Part shown: one piece after another, positions 32,732 to 40,772 of the stretch
Position numbering within the stretch: the first letter of the stretch is position 1
How the letters are laid out: the number at the start of each line of letters is the position of its first letter
Assembly: GCF_002943105.1 (NCBI RefSeq)
Contig: NZ_PTPZ01000006.1
Location: forward strand, 62,001-126,000
Source: Cloacibacterium normanense
GTDB lineage: Bacteria > Bacteroidota > Bacteroidia > Flavobacteriales > Weeksellaceae
DNA: 64,000 nucleotides
Reading direction: 5' to 3'
The notes under the pieces: model-generated
The model's input: the letters and a program-made list of their open reading frames with translations, nothing else
Database searches by the model: none
What the model was told of the DNA's origin: nothing
Made by a program: the position numbers and the translations under genes

Positions 32732-35125
32732 TTAGTTTCTTAGCGGTTTCCCTTTTTGTAACATAAACTGAATTCTTTCTAGTGTTTTTCTTTCACCACA
32801 CAATTGTAAGAATGCTTCTCTTTCAAGATTCAATAAATATTGTTCTGTAACTACAGTTGGCTCAGAAAGATTACCACCTACCATTACATAAGCTAATTTA
32901 TCTGCAATTTTCTTATCGTGTTCAGAAATGTAATTTCCAGTTACCATTTGGTCTGTTCCTACGTAGAACATTCCTAATGCACCTTGCCCAAGAACTTTTA
33001 CTTTTTGAGGAATTGGTTGTGTATAACCTTGTTCTGCCAATAATTTAGCCACTTTTTTAGCTTCAGCAATTTGTCGGTTTTTGTTTACTACCACGATGTC
33101 TTTATGATTTTCAAGAATTCCCATATCGAAAGCTTCGTAAGCAGAAGTTGCCACTTTTCCCATTGCGATATTCATAAAAGCATCACGCATTCTATTGGTT
33201 TTCACATCATCTGCAACAAATTCTTTAGAAGTTCTTAAAGCAAATTCTTTAGTACCACCACCACCAGGAATTACACCAACTCCCGTTTCTACTAAACCAA
33301 TGTATGTTTCAGCTGCAGCAACTACTTTATCAGCGTGCATTGTCATTTCGCAACCACCACCTAAAGTCATTCCGAAAGGTGCAACTACCACAGGAACAGA
33401 AGAATAACGAACTCTCATCATCGATTTTTGAAAATAAGCAATTGCCATATTCAGATCGTCCCAATCTTGTTCGATTGCCATCATCAAAATCATCGCTAAA
33501 TTAGCTCCAACAGAGAAATTAGCACCTTGATTTCCTATCACTAAACCATCATATTCTTTTTCTGCTAAATCAATTGCTCTATTTAAACCATCAAGAACTT
33601 CACCTCCTAAAGAATTCATTTTGGAACGAATTTCAAAGTTGATGATTCCGTCTCCTAAATCTTGGATTGCAGAACCAGAATTGCTCCACAATGTTTTATT
33701 TTTTCTAATATTATCAAGAATAATGAAAGCTTCTTGACCAGGAATATTATTGTAATTTCCAGAATTTTTGTCGAAGAAAATGCTTTGACCTTCTTCATTT
33801 ACTTTGTAGAAAGATTCTACTGATTTCACCCATTCTGAAACAGTGAAACCTGCTTCTGTAGCCAATTCAATGCCTTTTTGAACACCTACAGCATCCCAAA
33901 TTTCGAAAGGACCGTTTTCCCAACCGAAACCTGCTTTCATCGCATCGTCTACTTTGTAAAGCTCGTCTGAAATTTCAGGAATTTTGTGAGAAACATAAGC
34001 GAAAAGAGCACCAAGAGATTTTCTGTATAAATCGCCTGCTTTGTCTTTACCACCAATTAAAACTTTGAATCTGTCAATTGGTTTATCAATATTTTTAGTG
34101 AGTTCAAGAGTAGCAAAATTTGCTTTTCCTTGATTTTCGTATTGATAAGAATCTAAATTAAGACCGTGAATTTCTGATTTTCCATCAGCATTTTTCACTT
34201 TTTTATAGAAACCTTGTTCCGTTTTAGACCCTAACCATTTGTTTTCCATCATCATATTGATGTAATCTGGAAGAACAAAAGTTCCTTTAAATTGTTCATC
34301 TTCTACACCAGAAGCATGAACACCGTTTGCTACGTGAACCAAAGTATCTAAACCTACCACGTCTGCAGTTCTGAAAGTTGCAGATTTAGGTCTACCAATA
34401 ACTGGACCTGTTAATTTATCAACTTCAGTTACATTAAGACCAATAGATTTTACATTGTGAAGTAAATTCATCATCGAAAAAACTCCAATTCTGTTTGCAA
34501 TGAACGCAGGAGTATCTTTTGCTAAAACAGTAGTTTTTCCTAAGAATTTAGCGCCATATTCCATGTAGAATTTCACGATTTCAGCATCGGTGTCATTGGT
34601 AGGAATAATTTCTAAAAGCGGTAAATATCTTACCGGGTTAAAGAAGTGCGTTCCTGCAAAATATTTTTTGAAATCATCACTTCTTCCTTCTACCAACATA
34701 TTAATTGGAATACCAGAAGTATTAGAAGATACCAAAGTTCCAGGTTTACGGAATTGTTCGATTTTTTCGTAAACAGACTTTTTAATGTCTAATCTTTCTA
34801 CTACCACCTCGATAATCCAATCTGTATTTTTGATTTTTTGCAAATCGTCATCAAAATTTCCTACAGAGATTCTTTCTGCAAACTCCTTTTTATAAAGTAG
34901 AGCAGGGCTGGCTTTTACTAATTTAGCCAAACTTTCTGTAGCAATTCTGTTTCGTACTGCTTTGTCTTCTTTGGTAAGATCTTTTTTCTGTTCAGCTTCT
35001 GTTAATTCAAACGGAACAATATCCAGAAGGAGAACTTCTACGCCAATGTTTGCAAAGTGCGCAGCAATTCCGCTTCCCATAATTCCTGAACCAAGAACTG
35101 TAACGTGTTTAATTCGTCTTTTCAT
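32732..35125 (-). CDS. fadN: 3-hydroxyacyl-CoA dehydrogenase / enoyl-CoA hydratase
   Basis: 797 residues. The order of domains is dehydrogenase first and hydratase second. The N-terminal NAD site is VLGSGIMGSGIAAHFANIGVEVLLLD (about 10-35), with FFNPVRYLPLLEIIP and AFIANRIG further on; the crotonase part is at about 510-700 (GANFSVGANLAM; PFGMTLGGGCEMTMHAD; VETGVGVIPGGGGTKE). This is the FadN arrangement of B. subtilis and the reverse of E. coli FadB. It hydrates enoyl-CoA and oxidises the 3-hydroxyacyl-CoA. It starts 13 bases after marR. Confidence 0.94.
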   Translation of the reverse strand: MKRRIKHVTVLGSGIMGSGIAAHFANIGVEVLLLDIVPFELTEAEQKKDLTKEDKAVRNRIATESLAKLVKASPALLYKKEFAERISVGNFDDDLQKIKNTDWIIEVVVERLDIKKSVYEKIEQFRKPGTLVSSNTSGIPINMLVEGRSDDFKKYFAGTHFFNPVRYLPLLEIIPTNDTDAEIVKFYMEYGAKFLGKTTVLAKDTPAFIANRIGVFSMMNLLHNVKSIGLNVTEVDKLTGPVIGRPKSATFRTADVVGLDTLVHVANGVHASGVEDEQFKGTFVLPDYINMMMENKWLGSKTEQGFYKKVKNADGKSEIHGLNLDSYQYENQGKANFATLELTKNIDKPIDRFKVLIGGKDKAGDLYRKSLGALFAYVSHKIPEISDELYKVDDAMKAGFGWENGPFEIWDAVGVQKGIELATEAGFTVSEWVKSVESFYKVNEEGQSIFFDKNSGNYNNIPGQEAFIILDNIRKNKTLWSNSGSAIQDLGDGIINFEIRSKMNSLGGEVLDGLNRAIDLAEKEYDGLVIGNQGANFSVGANLAMILMMAIEQDWDDLNMAIAYFQKSMMRVRYSSVPVVVAPFGMTLGGGCEMTMHADKVVAAAETYIGLVETGVGVIPGGGGTKEFALRTSKEFVADDVKTNRMRDAFMNIAMGKVATSAYEAFDMGILENHKDIVVVNKNRQIAEAKKVAKLLAEQGYTQPIPQKVKVLGQGALGMFYVGTDQMVTGNYISEHDKKIADKLAYVMVGGNLSEPTVVTEQYLLNLEREAFLQLCGERKTLERIQFMLQKGKPLRN

Positions 35126-35138
35126 TATAAATATAGGT

Positions 35139-35591
35139 TTATTTTTTATTGTTCATATCATTAGCAATTTTCAAAATGTCTCCCATGACTTCTTTGAAAA
35201 CAGCGAATTTTTCTGGGTCTATTTTTTCTACCACTTTTTTATTAAATCCTACCACAACCTCTTTTGAAAGGTTTCTAGATTTAAGACCTTTGTCTGTCAA
35301 TTTAATAATTACTTCTCTTTTATCAGAAGTTGTTTTTTCTTTGTAGATATAACCATTATCTTCTAAAAGCTTGATAATTCTAGTCAAAGAAGTAGGCTCA
35401 ATAGCCATTTTAGGACCAAGATTAGTACTTCTTGTTCCTTCTTTTGGATCGATTTTAAGTAGCGTTAAAGCTTGTACAGCCGTAGAATTATGCATAGAAG
35501 CTTGTTCGGAGTACATTTTACTCACTGCCAACCAAACTGATTTAAGCATTAAGTCTACATTTTCTACTTTTTCTTTAGTCTTAGTTTCCAT
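35139..35591 (-). CDS. MarR family transcriptional regulator of the fad operon
   Basis: 150 residues. A winged-helix domain is visible: LTLLKIDPKEGTRSTNLGPKMAIEPTSLTRIIKLLEDNGYIYKEK (HTH), TTSDKREVIIKLTDKGL (wing), flanked by dimerisation helices. As first gene of the fadNAE operon and 13 bases before fadN it is the obvious candidate repressor. Two copies of TATGCGTGCATA sit on either side of the -7 box, and a third related copy is in front of etfBA. The inducer is probably an acyl-CoA (inference from the target genes). Confidence 0.92.
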   Translation of the reverse strand: METKTKEKVENVDLMLKSVWLAVSKMYSEQASMHNSTAVQALTLLKIDPKEGTRSTNLGPKMAIEPTSLTRIIKLLEDNGYIYKEKTTSDKREVIIKLTDKGLKSRNLSKEVVVGFNKKVVEKIDPEKFAVFKEVMGDILKIANDMNNKK

Positions 35592-35604
35592 TTTTAAAAA
35601 ATGT

Positions 35605-35616
35605 TATGCGTGCATA
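35605..35616. promoter_or_regulatory. Operator 1 of the fad operon
   Basis: TATGCGTGCATA, palindromic except for the centre GT. It lies 1 base downstream of the -7 box (minus strand) and so covers the transcript start. Confidence 0.75.
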
Positions 35617-35617
35617 G

Positions 35618-35625
35618 CAAATATA
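35618..35625 (-). promoter_or_regulatory. -7 box of the marR-fadNAE operon
   Basis: TATATTTG on the minus strand is an exact match to TAnnTTTG. It lies exactly between the two operator copies. Confidence 0.75.
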
Positions 35626-35630
35626 AAAAA

Positions 35631-35652
35631 AATACTATGCGTGCATAGTATT
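35631..35652. promoter_or_regulatory. Operator 2 of the fad operon
   Basis: AATACTATGC-GT-GCATAGTATT has perfect 10-bp arms and the same core as operator 1. The centres are 31 bases apart, about three helical turns. It covers the -33 region. Confidence 0.8.
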
Positions 35653-35756
35653 TTTTATTACAAACGGATAACTTATTGATTATGTGACAATTAATTATTA
35701 TGCAAAGAATAAGAGAAAGAATTTGAAAATGAGAAATTTCAAACGAAAAACGCTGA

Positions 35757-36680
35757 TTATAAGCAATTTCTAATTGATAACAGTATTTCGTCAATAGATT
35801 GACAAGAAAACCTATTATTTTGGTAAAAAATCTCCCAAAATACACCCTGAAATTCTATTTTAAAACCAGAAAGGTCTCTTTTAAAGTTTTTTTGCAAAGC
35901 TGAGTACAACATTTCTTTTTCTAAAAATGGAGCTATAATTTCAGGTGAAACAAAGTCTTCATTGATGGTAAAAAGTCGAGGATTGGTCAATAAATCATTC
36001 TTCAAGAGAATGTCTTCCGCCAAACCTTCTTGGAGCTTTTGGTCATTAATAAACCAAATTTTATCAGCAAATTCTTTAGCCAATCGCCAATCGTGAGAAG
36101 AAAAAAGAATGATTTTATTGTGGTTTTTAGCTAAATCTCTCAACAATTTTAAGATGATGATTTTATTTTCTTCGTCTAAATGAGTTGTAGGTTCATCTAA
36201 AATAATCATAGGAGAATTCTGTGCTAAAGCTCTTCCAATAAAGGCTTTTTGAAGATTTCCATCTGACAATTTCTGCAACTGAATATTTCTATATTCTTCC
36301 AGCTTTAGCTGAGAAATAATGTTGTTGACATGTTCTACATCTTCATTTTCCAATTGATAATAAAAAGGCAAATGGATGAATTTTCCAAGGGAAATTAAAT
36401 CTTCTGTGGTGTAATTTGCAGGAATTTGAGATTTTGCAAAAACCACTGCTATTTGTTCTGCAATTTCTTTATCTGAAAGTTTCTCTATATTTTTTTGATG
36501 TATCAAAATCTCACCATTTAATGTAGAAATCTGATGAAGTATACTTTTAATCAATGTGGTTTTACCCACACCATTATTACCAATCAGCAAACAAACATCA
36601 CCGTAATCCAATGACGCATTAACCTCTGAAATAAGAGGTTTTTGGTAACCAATTGTTGTATTTTTTATTTGTAAAAACAT
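35757..36680 (-). CDS. ABC transporter ATP-binding protein, iron/siderophore type
   Basis: 307 residues from ATG 36680. Walker A GNNGVGKTTL (about 35), signature LSDGNLQKAFIGRALAQ, Walker B MIILDEPTTHLD and the switch His in SSHDWRLA are all present. It resembles FecE/BtuD proteins that power uptake of iron complexes or B12, and the FecCD-type permease of the same system lies upstream on the same strand. About 50-60 extra C-terminal residues (EKEMLYSALQKNF ... GVFWEIFYQNNRF) exceed the usual length; their role is unknown. The upstream frame to 36707 is made of repeat sequence and is rejected. A GxxExxY element separates it from the permease. Confidence 0.88.
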   Translation of the reverse strand: MFLQIKNTTIGYQKPLISEVNASLDYGDVCLLIGNNGVGKTTLIKSILHQISTLNGEILIHQKNIEKLSDKEIAEQIAVVFAKSQIPANYTTEDLISLGKFIHLPFYYQLENEDVEHVNNIISQLKLEEYRNIQLQKLSDGNLQKAFIGRALAQNSPMIILDEPTTHLDEENKIIILKLLRDLAKNHNKIILFSSHDWRLAKEFADKIWFINDQKLQEGLAEDILLKNDLLTNPRLFTINEDFVSPEIIAPFLEKEMLYSALQKNFKRDLSGFKIEFQGVFWEIFYQNNRFSCQSIDEILLSIRNCL

Positions 36681-36687
36681 TTTTTTT

Positions 36688-37232
36688 AACGCAAAGGCGC
36701 AATTCAATTTTTTATAAGTGTTACGTTTTTAAGGCGCAAGAAAATCAAAGATTTTCATTTTTTATAAACCATTAACAACTCTTTTTACTCCGTCTTTAAA
36801 TATATCTGTTCTAAAATTAAGAATTAATCCTAATTTGCAATTTGTCAATTTTAAATAAGTCAATATCTGTGCTTTATGAACATCATTTATGAAGTCAACC
36901 GTTTTTATTTCTAGTATAAGTTTATCCTCAATAATAATATCAATTCTATAGGCATTTTCAATTCTTAATTCTTCATAGATGATGGGAAGTATTCTTTGTT
37001 TTTCTACCTTTAATCCAGTTTTTTTCAATTCATAAAACAAACATTCTTCATAAACATTTTCAAATAATCCTGCTCCAAATTTCCTGTGAATTTTTAATCC
37101 TAAATCAAAAACAATTTTTGATAATTCATTTTCTGTCATAGTTTTGTTATTAGTTTTTATTGAATTGTCATCTTAGATGACTTGCGTCTTAAATGCGCTT
37201 TGCAGATAAAACTTATTTTGCGACTTTGCGTT
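36688..37232. mobile_element. GxxExxY element A with inverted terminal word repeats (candidate)
   Basis: 545 bp. Outer ends AACGCAAAGGCGCAA (36688-36702) and, inverted, AACGCAAAGTCGCAA (37218-37232) match at 14 of 15 positions. Inner copies TTTAAGGCGCAAG (36728-36740) and TTTAAGACGCAAG (37181-37193, inverted) lie 40 and 39 bases further in. Next to each inner copy is a small hairpin with different sequence but the same shape. The GxxExxY gene lies between. The element separates a permease gene from its ATPase gene, which suggests insertion. No transposase is present and no target duplication was found. Confidence 0.6.
36762..37139 (-). CDS. GxxExxY protein (PDDEXK_3 family)
   Basis: 125 residues. 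It has the name-giving GLFENVY (Gly24, Glu27, Tyr30) and the nuclease-like core RIDIIIEDKLILEIK with Asp67, Glu77 and Lys79, which fits the D-(x)n-ExK pattern of the PD-(D/E)XK superfamily. The family (TIGR04256/PF13366) has no established function known to me. The gene fills most of a 545-bp unit bounded by inverted word repeats, inside an ABC-transporter operon and on the same strand. Confidence 0.9.
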   Translation of the reverse strand: MTENELSKIVFDLGLKIHRKFGAGLFENVYEECLFYELKKTGLKVEKQRILPIIYEELRIENAYRIDIIIEDKLILEIKTVDFINDVHKAQILTYLKLTNCKLGLILNFRTDIFKDGVKRVVNGL

Positions 37233-37237
37233 TAGTT

Positions 37238-38209
37238 TTATTTTTTCTTCAAAATCATCATCAGAATTACAGGTACTCCAAACAAACTCGTAATGACATT
37301 AATTGGGAATTGAGAAATCTCTGAAATAATAGAGAAAAACTCCATAATAAAAACTCCCAAAATCATGTTCAAAATCCATTGCTGCCACAATTTTGCAGGC
37401 GAATAAATCATTCTGCTAAAATGAGGAACTACGATTCCTATAAACAAAATTGGCCCTAAAAACGCCGTAACAGATGCAGAAAGTAGGGAAGAAGCAATGA
37501 TGACAAAATATTTCAGTTGCTCTAAATTTACCCCTAAACTTTTAGCATATTGATTTCCTAAACTATTCCCGATGAGCGGTTTTATGCTTTTGAAACTTAA
37601 AAACAATCCAATTAATACTACAATAAATAGCACCCAAAGTTGATTTCTGGTCACTTGATTATTCGCACCAAAACTCCATAAAATATAGTTTTTCAGACTT
37701 TGATTTTCTGCATATAATTGTAAGATAGAAACTACTGCTCCTGCTAAAGCAGAAACCAAGAAACCAAAAATAATCAGATATGATTTATCTTGAAATTTTC
37801 TAGAAAAAATCAATAAAATACTCATCAGCAAAAGGCTTCCAAGAATTGCAGAAATACTGATGAAACCATTTTGCAAAAATTCTGGTAAAGTAAAATCTTG
37901 AGAAAAAAAGATATAAAAAGCTACGCTTAAACTCGCCACTGAAGTTATCCCAAGAACCGAAGGTCCCGCTAATGGATTTTGAAAATATTCTTGCAAAAGA
38001 AATCCAGAAGTAGGAATAGAAACGCCTGCTAGAAACATCGCTAAAACACGATTCATTCTGAGTTCTGCAATTTGTGAGTTCTGAGCATTGCCATCAAAAA
38101 AATCTGCTAAACCTAGTTTTATGAAACCTATATTTAAATTGATGAGAATCGTAATCACCACCAATGAAAATAGGAAAATAAGAATGGTTTTGAAAGTTTT
38201 ATTGTTCAC
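37238..38209 (-). CDS. FecCD family ABC transporter permease
   Basis: 323 residues, about nine membrane helices. Family signatures: RMNRVLAMFLAGVSIPTSGFLLQEYFQNPLAGPSVLGI (about 52-90) and LGPILFIGIVVPHFSRMI (about 250-268). It forms the channel for iron-siderophore, heme or cobalamin import with the ATPase at 35.8-36.7 kb. The solute-binding lipoprotein is not adjacent. It starts at a GTG. Downstream, the GxxExxY element now lies between it and the ATPase gene, which in related loci normally follows directly. Confidence 0.92.
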   Translation of the reverse strand: MNNKTFKTILIFLFSLVVITILINLNIGFIKLGLADFFDGNAQNSQIAELRMNRVLAMFLAGVSIPTSGFLLQEYFQNPLAGPSVLGITSVASLSVAFYIFFSQDFTLPEFLQNGFISISAILGSLLLMSILLIFSRKFQDKSYLIIFGFLVSALAGAVVSILQLYAENQSLKNYILWSFGANNQVTRNQLWVLFIVVLIGLFLSFKSIKPLIGNSLGNQYAKSLGVNLEQLKYFVIIASSLLSASVTAFLGPILFIGIVVPHFSRMIYSPAKLWQQWILNMILGVFIMEFFSIISEISQFPINVITSLFGVPVILMMILKKK

Positions 38210-38265
38210 AGATTTTATTTAAAAACTTCACAAATTTAACTGAAAAAAATCTATGAAAAAGAAAA

Positions 38266-38339
38266 CTCTCACTGATTTTGCAAATTTTGCAGATTTTTTT
38301 GAGTCTATTCATCTGCTTTATCAGCCCCATCTGCGAGAG
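38266..38339. repeat. Short element made of two facing 29-bp word-repeat ends
   Basis: CTCTCACTGATTTTGCAAAT... (38266-38294) faces CTCTCGCAGATGGGGCTGAT... (38311-38339, read on the minus strand). Both are 29 bp long, begin CTCTCnC, and contain GCAGAT-like words every 9 bases; they share 19 positions. Only 16 bases lie between them, so this looks like an element without a gene. Confidence 0.65.
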
Positions 38340-38346
38340 AAATATT

Positions 38347-38901
38347 TTATTTAAAAGAATTCAGTTTTGCATCTAAATCTTCTTTGCTCATCATTCCTAC
38401 TGTTTCTATTTCTTTATCACCTTTTTTAATCACGGTAAAAGGAATAGAACCACCATCCCAAGTCTTGGTAATCGTAGTGAAATAATCTGGTGCAATCATA
38501 GAAGCATCGAAAAGAACTACATTTTTTCTGATATCATATTCATCTGCAAAATCACTTACAGCTGTGTTCCAATCTTCTTTAGCATCTACACTTACAAAGG
38601 TAAATTTCACTGGTTTTCCTTTTAGTTCTTCCATTTTTTCTTTGAAATGCGGAATCTCTTTCATACAAGGTCCACACCAAGTTGCAAAGAAATTGGTTAC
38701 ATAAATGGTGTCATTTTTTTTTGGTGCAACCATTGCTTTTAATTGTTCTTGATTTACTTCAGGCAAAGCATTAACAGTAGTTACAGCTGAGCTATCTACT
38801 GTTTCATTGGTTGTTTCTTCTGTTAATTGATCTGGAGCTTCGTTCTTTTTACAAGAAAATAGTGCGGTTAATATAAGTGTGGAAAAGATTAATTTTTTCA
38901 T
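38347..38901 (-). CDS. TlpA/ResA-like thioredoxin-fold lipoprotein
   Basis: 184 residues. The signal peptide MKKLIFSTLILTALFSC has a lipobox, followed by an acidic linker and a thioredoxin fold with the active site FFATWCGPCMKEIP (CGPC, about residue 72-78). The cis-Pro region is GGSIPFTVIKKG. It probably reduces disulphides or supports cytochrome c maturation on the periplasmic side. An exact -7 box TATATTTG lies upstream on the minus strand (38953-38960). Confidence 0.88.
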   Translation of the reverse strand: MKKLIFSTLILTALFSCKKNEAPDQLTEETTNETVDSSAVTTVNALPEVNQEQLKAMVAPKKNDTIYVTNFFATWCGPCMKEIPHFKEKMEELKGKPVKFTFVSVDAKEDWNTAVSDFADEYDIRKNVVLFDASMIAPDYFTTITKTWDGGSIPFTVIKKGDKEIETVGMMSKEDLDAKLNSFK

Positions 38902-38952
38902 AAATATTAATTGTTTATTTTTGTTATGGAATTGATTATTGAGTCGATTTTA

Positions 38953-38960
38953 CAAATATA
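38953..38960 (-). promoter_or_regulatory. -7 box of the TlpA-like gene
   Basis: TATATTTG on the minus strand, exact match, about 50 bases before the start codon. Confidence 0.55.
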
Positions 38961-38984
38961 ATAAAATCAAAATGCTTCTTTTGA

Positions 38985-38992
38985 TATATTTG
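38985..38992 (+). promoter_or_regulatory. -7 box of the SanA-like gene
   Basis: TATATTTG on the plus strand, exact match, 26 bases before the TTG at 39019. With the minus-strand box at 38953 it forms a compact divergent promoter pair. Confidence 0.55.
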
Positions 38993-39018
38993 TTACCAAC
39001 GAATTTAGAATTATTTTA

Positions 39019-39654
39019 TTGAGAATCCTTTTAGACATATTTAAAAAATTTTTCTTGTTGATAGAAATAGGATTTTTGCTGATGATATTGGCAAACTTCT
39101 GGGTATTTTCTCTCACCGAAGGAAGAACGTATACTAAAATTTCTAAAATTCCGCCAAGAGAAGTAGCACTGGTTTTAGGAACATCCCCCAAAACGATGGC
39201 AGGAAATGCCAATCCATATTTCATTTCTAGAATGGATGCTACTGCGCTACTTTATCATCATGGAAAAATCAAAAAAATCATTGTAAGTGGCGAAAAAAGT
39301 AAAGGCTATAACGAACCAAAAGCCATGAAAAATTTCTTGATTTATCAAGGTGGAGTTCCCGAAAACATTATTCTAGAAGACCCAAAAGGTTTTAACACTC
39401 GCGAAAGCATTCTAAGATGCAAAAATGAATACCAACAAAAAAACGTAATCATTGTTTCACAAGGATTTCATAACCTTAGAGCTTTATTTTTTGCAAGAAA
39501 CATTGGTATGAACGCATTAGGATTTGATGCCCAAGACGTTACTAAATATCAGAGTTATTACAGAAATCACTTTAGAGAATTTCTCGCAAGAGTACAAGCT
39601 GTAGTATATTATATTTTTGGAATTTCCAATGAAGAAGAACATCTGAAAAAATAG
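39019..39654 (+). CDS. SanA/YdcF-like membrane-anchored protein (DUF218)
   Basis: 211 residues. One N-terminal helix (LLIEIGFLLMILANFWVFSL) precedes a DUF218 domain: VALVLGTSPK, IKKIIVSGEKSKGYNEPKAM, GVPENIILEDPKGFNTRES, VIIVSQGFHNLRALFFARN. E. coli SanA belongs here and is linked to envelope permeability and vancomycin tolerance; the reaction is unknown. The start is a TTG downstream of an exact -7 box. Confidence 0.87.
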   Translation: MRILLDIFKKFFLLIEIGFLLMILANFWVFSLTEGRTYTKISKIPPREVALVLGTSPKTMAGNANPYFISRMDATALLYHHGKIKKIIVSGEKSKGYNEPKAMKNFLIYQGGVPENIILEDPKGFNTRESILRCKNEYQQKNVIIVSQGFHNLRALFFARNIGMNALGFDAQDVTKYQSYYRNHFREFLARVQAVVYYIFGISNEEEHLKK

Positions 39655-39707
39655 GGTTTCTGACCAAAAAAGAACGCATCAATCAACCAATTATTTAGGA
39701 ATTTAGC

Positions 39708-39715
39708 TAAATTTG
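39708..39715 (+). promoter_or_regulatory. -7 box of the udk operon
   Basis: TAAATTTG, exact TAnnTTTG match, ending 17 bases before the udk ATG. Confidence 0.6.
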
Positions 39716-39732
39716 TAAAAAATATATTTTTA

Positions 39733-40350
39733 ATGTTAGTAATAGGTATTGCAGGTGGAACTGGTTCTGGTAAAACCACCGTAGTGAATAATATTTTGCA
39801 ACAATTGAATGCAGAAGGTGTAAATGTACTTTCTCAAGACAATTATTACCATGATAATCACCAATTATCGCTCTCAGAAAGAGAAGCGCTGAATTATGAC
39901 CATCCAAAATCAATCGATTTTGAATTATTGGTAAAACATGTAAAAGCGCTTAAAAGAGGAGAAAACATAGAACAACCTTTGTATTCTTTCGTTACGCATT
40001 CTAGAACTGGAGATCACGTTACTGTAGAACCTAAAAACGTTTTAATTGTAGAAGGAATTTTGGTTTTGACTAATCAGGAACTTTTAAAGGAATTCGATCT
40101 TAAAGTATTTGTACACGCAGATTCAGACGAAAGATTAATCAGAAGAATTAGACGTGATACACAAGAACGCGGCAGAGATTTACATGAAGTTCTTCACCGT
40201 TATCAAACTACGCTGAAACCAATGCACCAAGAGTTTATAGAGCCTTCTAAAAACGAAGCAGACCTTATTGTTCCTAACATGAGAAAAAATTCTGTAGCTA
40301 TTGATTTTCTTTCTACAGTCATTAACAATTCTCTTAAAAAAGCCTATTAA
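39733..40350 (+). CDS. udk: Uridine kinase
   Basis: 205 residues. The P-loop IGIAGGTGSGKTTVVNNIL (about 4-22), YYHDNHQLSLSERE, NYDHPKSIDFELL, VLIVEGILVLTNQELL and the lid RRIRRDTQERGRDLHEVL identify the kinase that makes UMP/CMP from uridine/cytidine in pyrimidine salvage. Its TAA overlaps the ATG of the next gene (TAATG), so translation of the two is probably coupled. Confidence 0.95.
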   Translation: MLVIGIAGGTGSGKTTVVNNILQQLNAEGVNVLSQDNYYHDNHQLSLSEREALNYDHPKSIDFELLVKHVKALKRGENIEQPLYSFVTHSRTGDHVTVEPKNVLIVEGILVLTNQELLKEFDLKVFVHADSDERLIRRIRRDTQERGRDLHEVLHRYQTTLKPMHQEFIEPSKNEADLIVPNMRKNSVAIDFLSTVINNSLKKAY

Positions 40351-40709
40351 TGAAGGAACTAATTAAAGATATTCAGAAAAAATCTCCGAGTTGGCGTTTC
40401 GTTCAGAAATACCTTCTCAATAAATATTTTATTACCATTTTTCTTTTTTTGGTATGGATGATTTTTTTTGATTCCACATCTTGGTTAGTCATCAAAGATT
40501 TAAACAAAGAAATAGACAAATACGAAGAACAACTCTCGTATTACAAGTCAGAATATCATAAAAATGATGCTTTCTACAAAAAGCTCATGAACAACAAAGC
40601 AGAAAAAGAAAAGTTTGCGCGAGAAAATTATTTCATGAAAAAGAAAAATGAAGAAATTTTCATTCTCGTGGTAGACAGTTCTGCCATTAAGCAAAAAGAA
40701 GAAGAATAA
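40350..40709 (+). CDS. Septum formation initiator family protein (DivIC/FtsB-like)
   Basis: 119 residues. A short cytoplasmic N-terminus and one membrane helix (YFITIFLFLVWMIFFDS, about 27-45) are followed by a periplasmic coiled coil (DLNKEIDKYEEQLSYYKSEY) and a terminal segment AEKEKFARENYFMKKKNEEIF, the usual DivIC/FtsB end. It links FtsL and FtsQ/DivIB in the divisome. The start codon overlaps the udk stop. Confidence 0.88.
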   Translation: MKELIKDIQKKSPSWRFVQKYLLNKYFITIFLFLVWMIFFDSTSWLVIKDLNKEIDKYEEQLSYYKSEYHKNDAFYKKLMNNKAEKEKFARENYFMKKKNEEIFILVVDSSAIKQKEEE

Positions 40710-40772
40710 ATAAATTATCTTGAATTTCGAATGTCGAAAAACATTTGAACATAAAACAAAAAACCATACATT

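Noticed and set aside
36688-37232. Classical insertion sequence
   Set aside because: There is no transposase, and no target-site duplication could be found at the ends; it is listed only as a candidate element.
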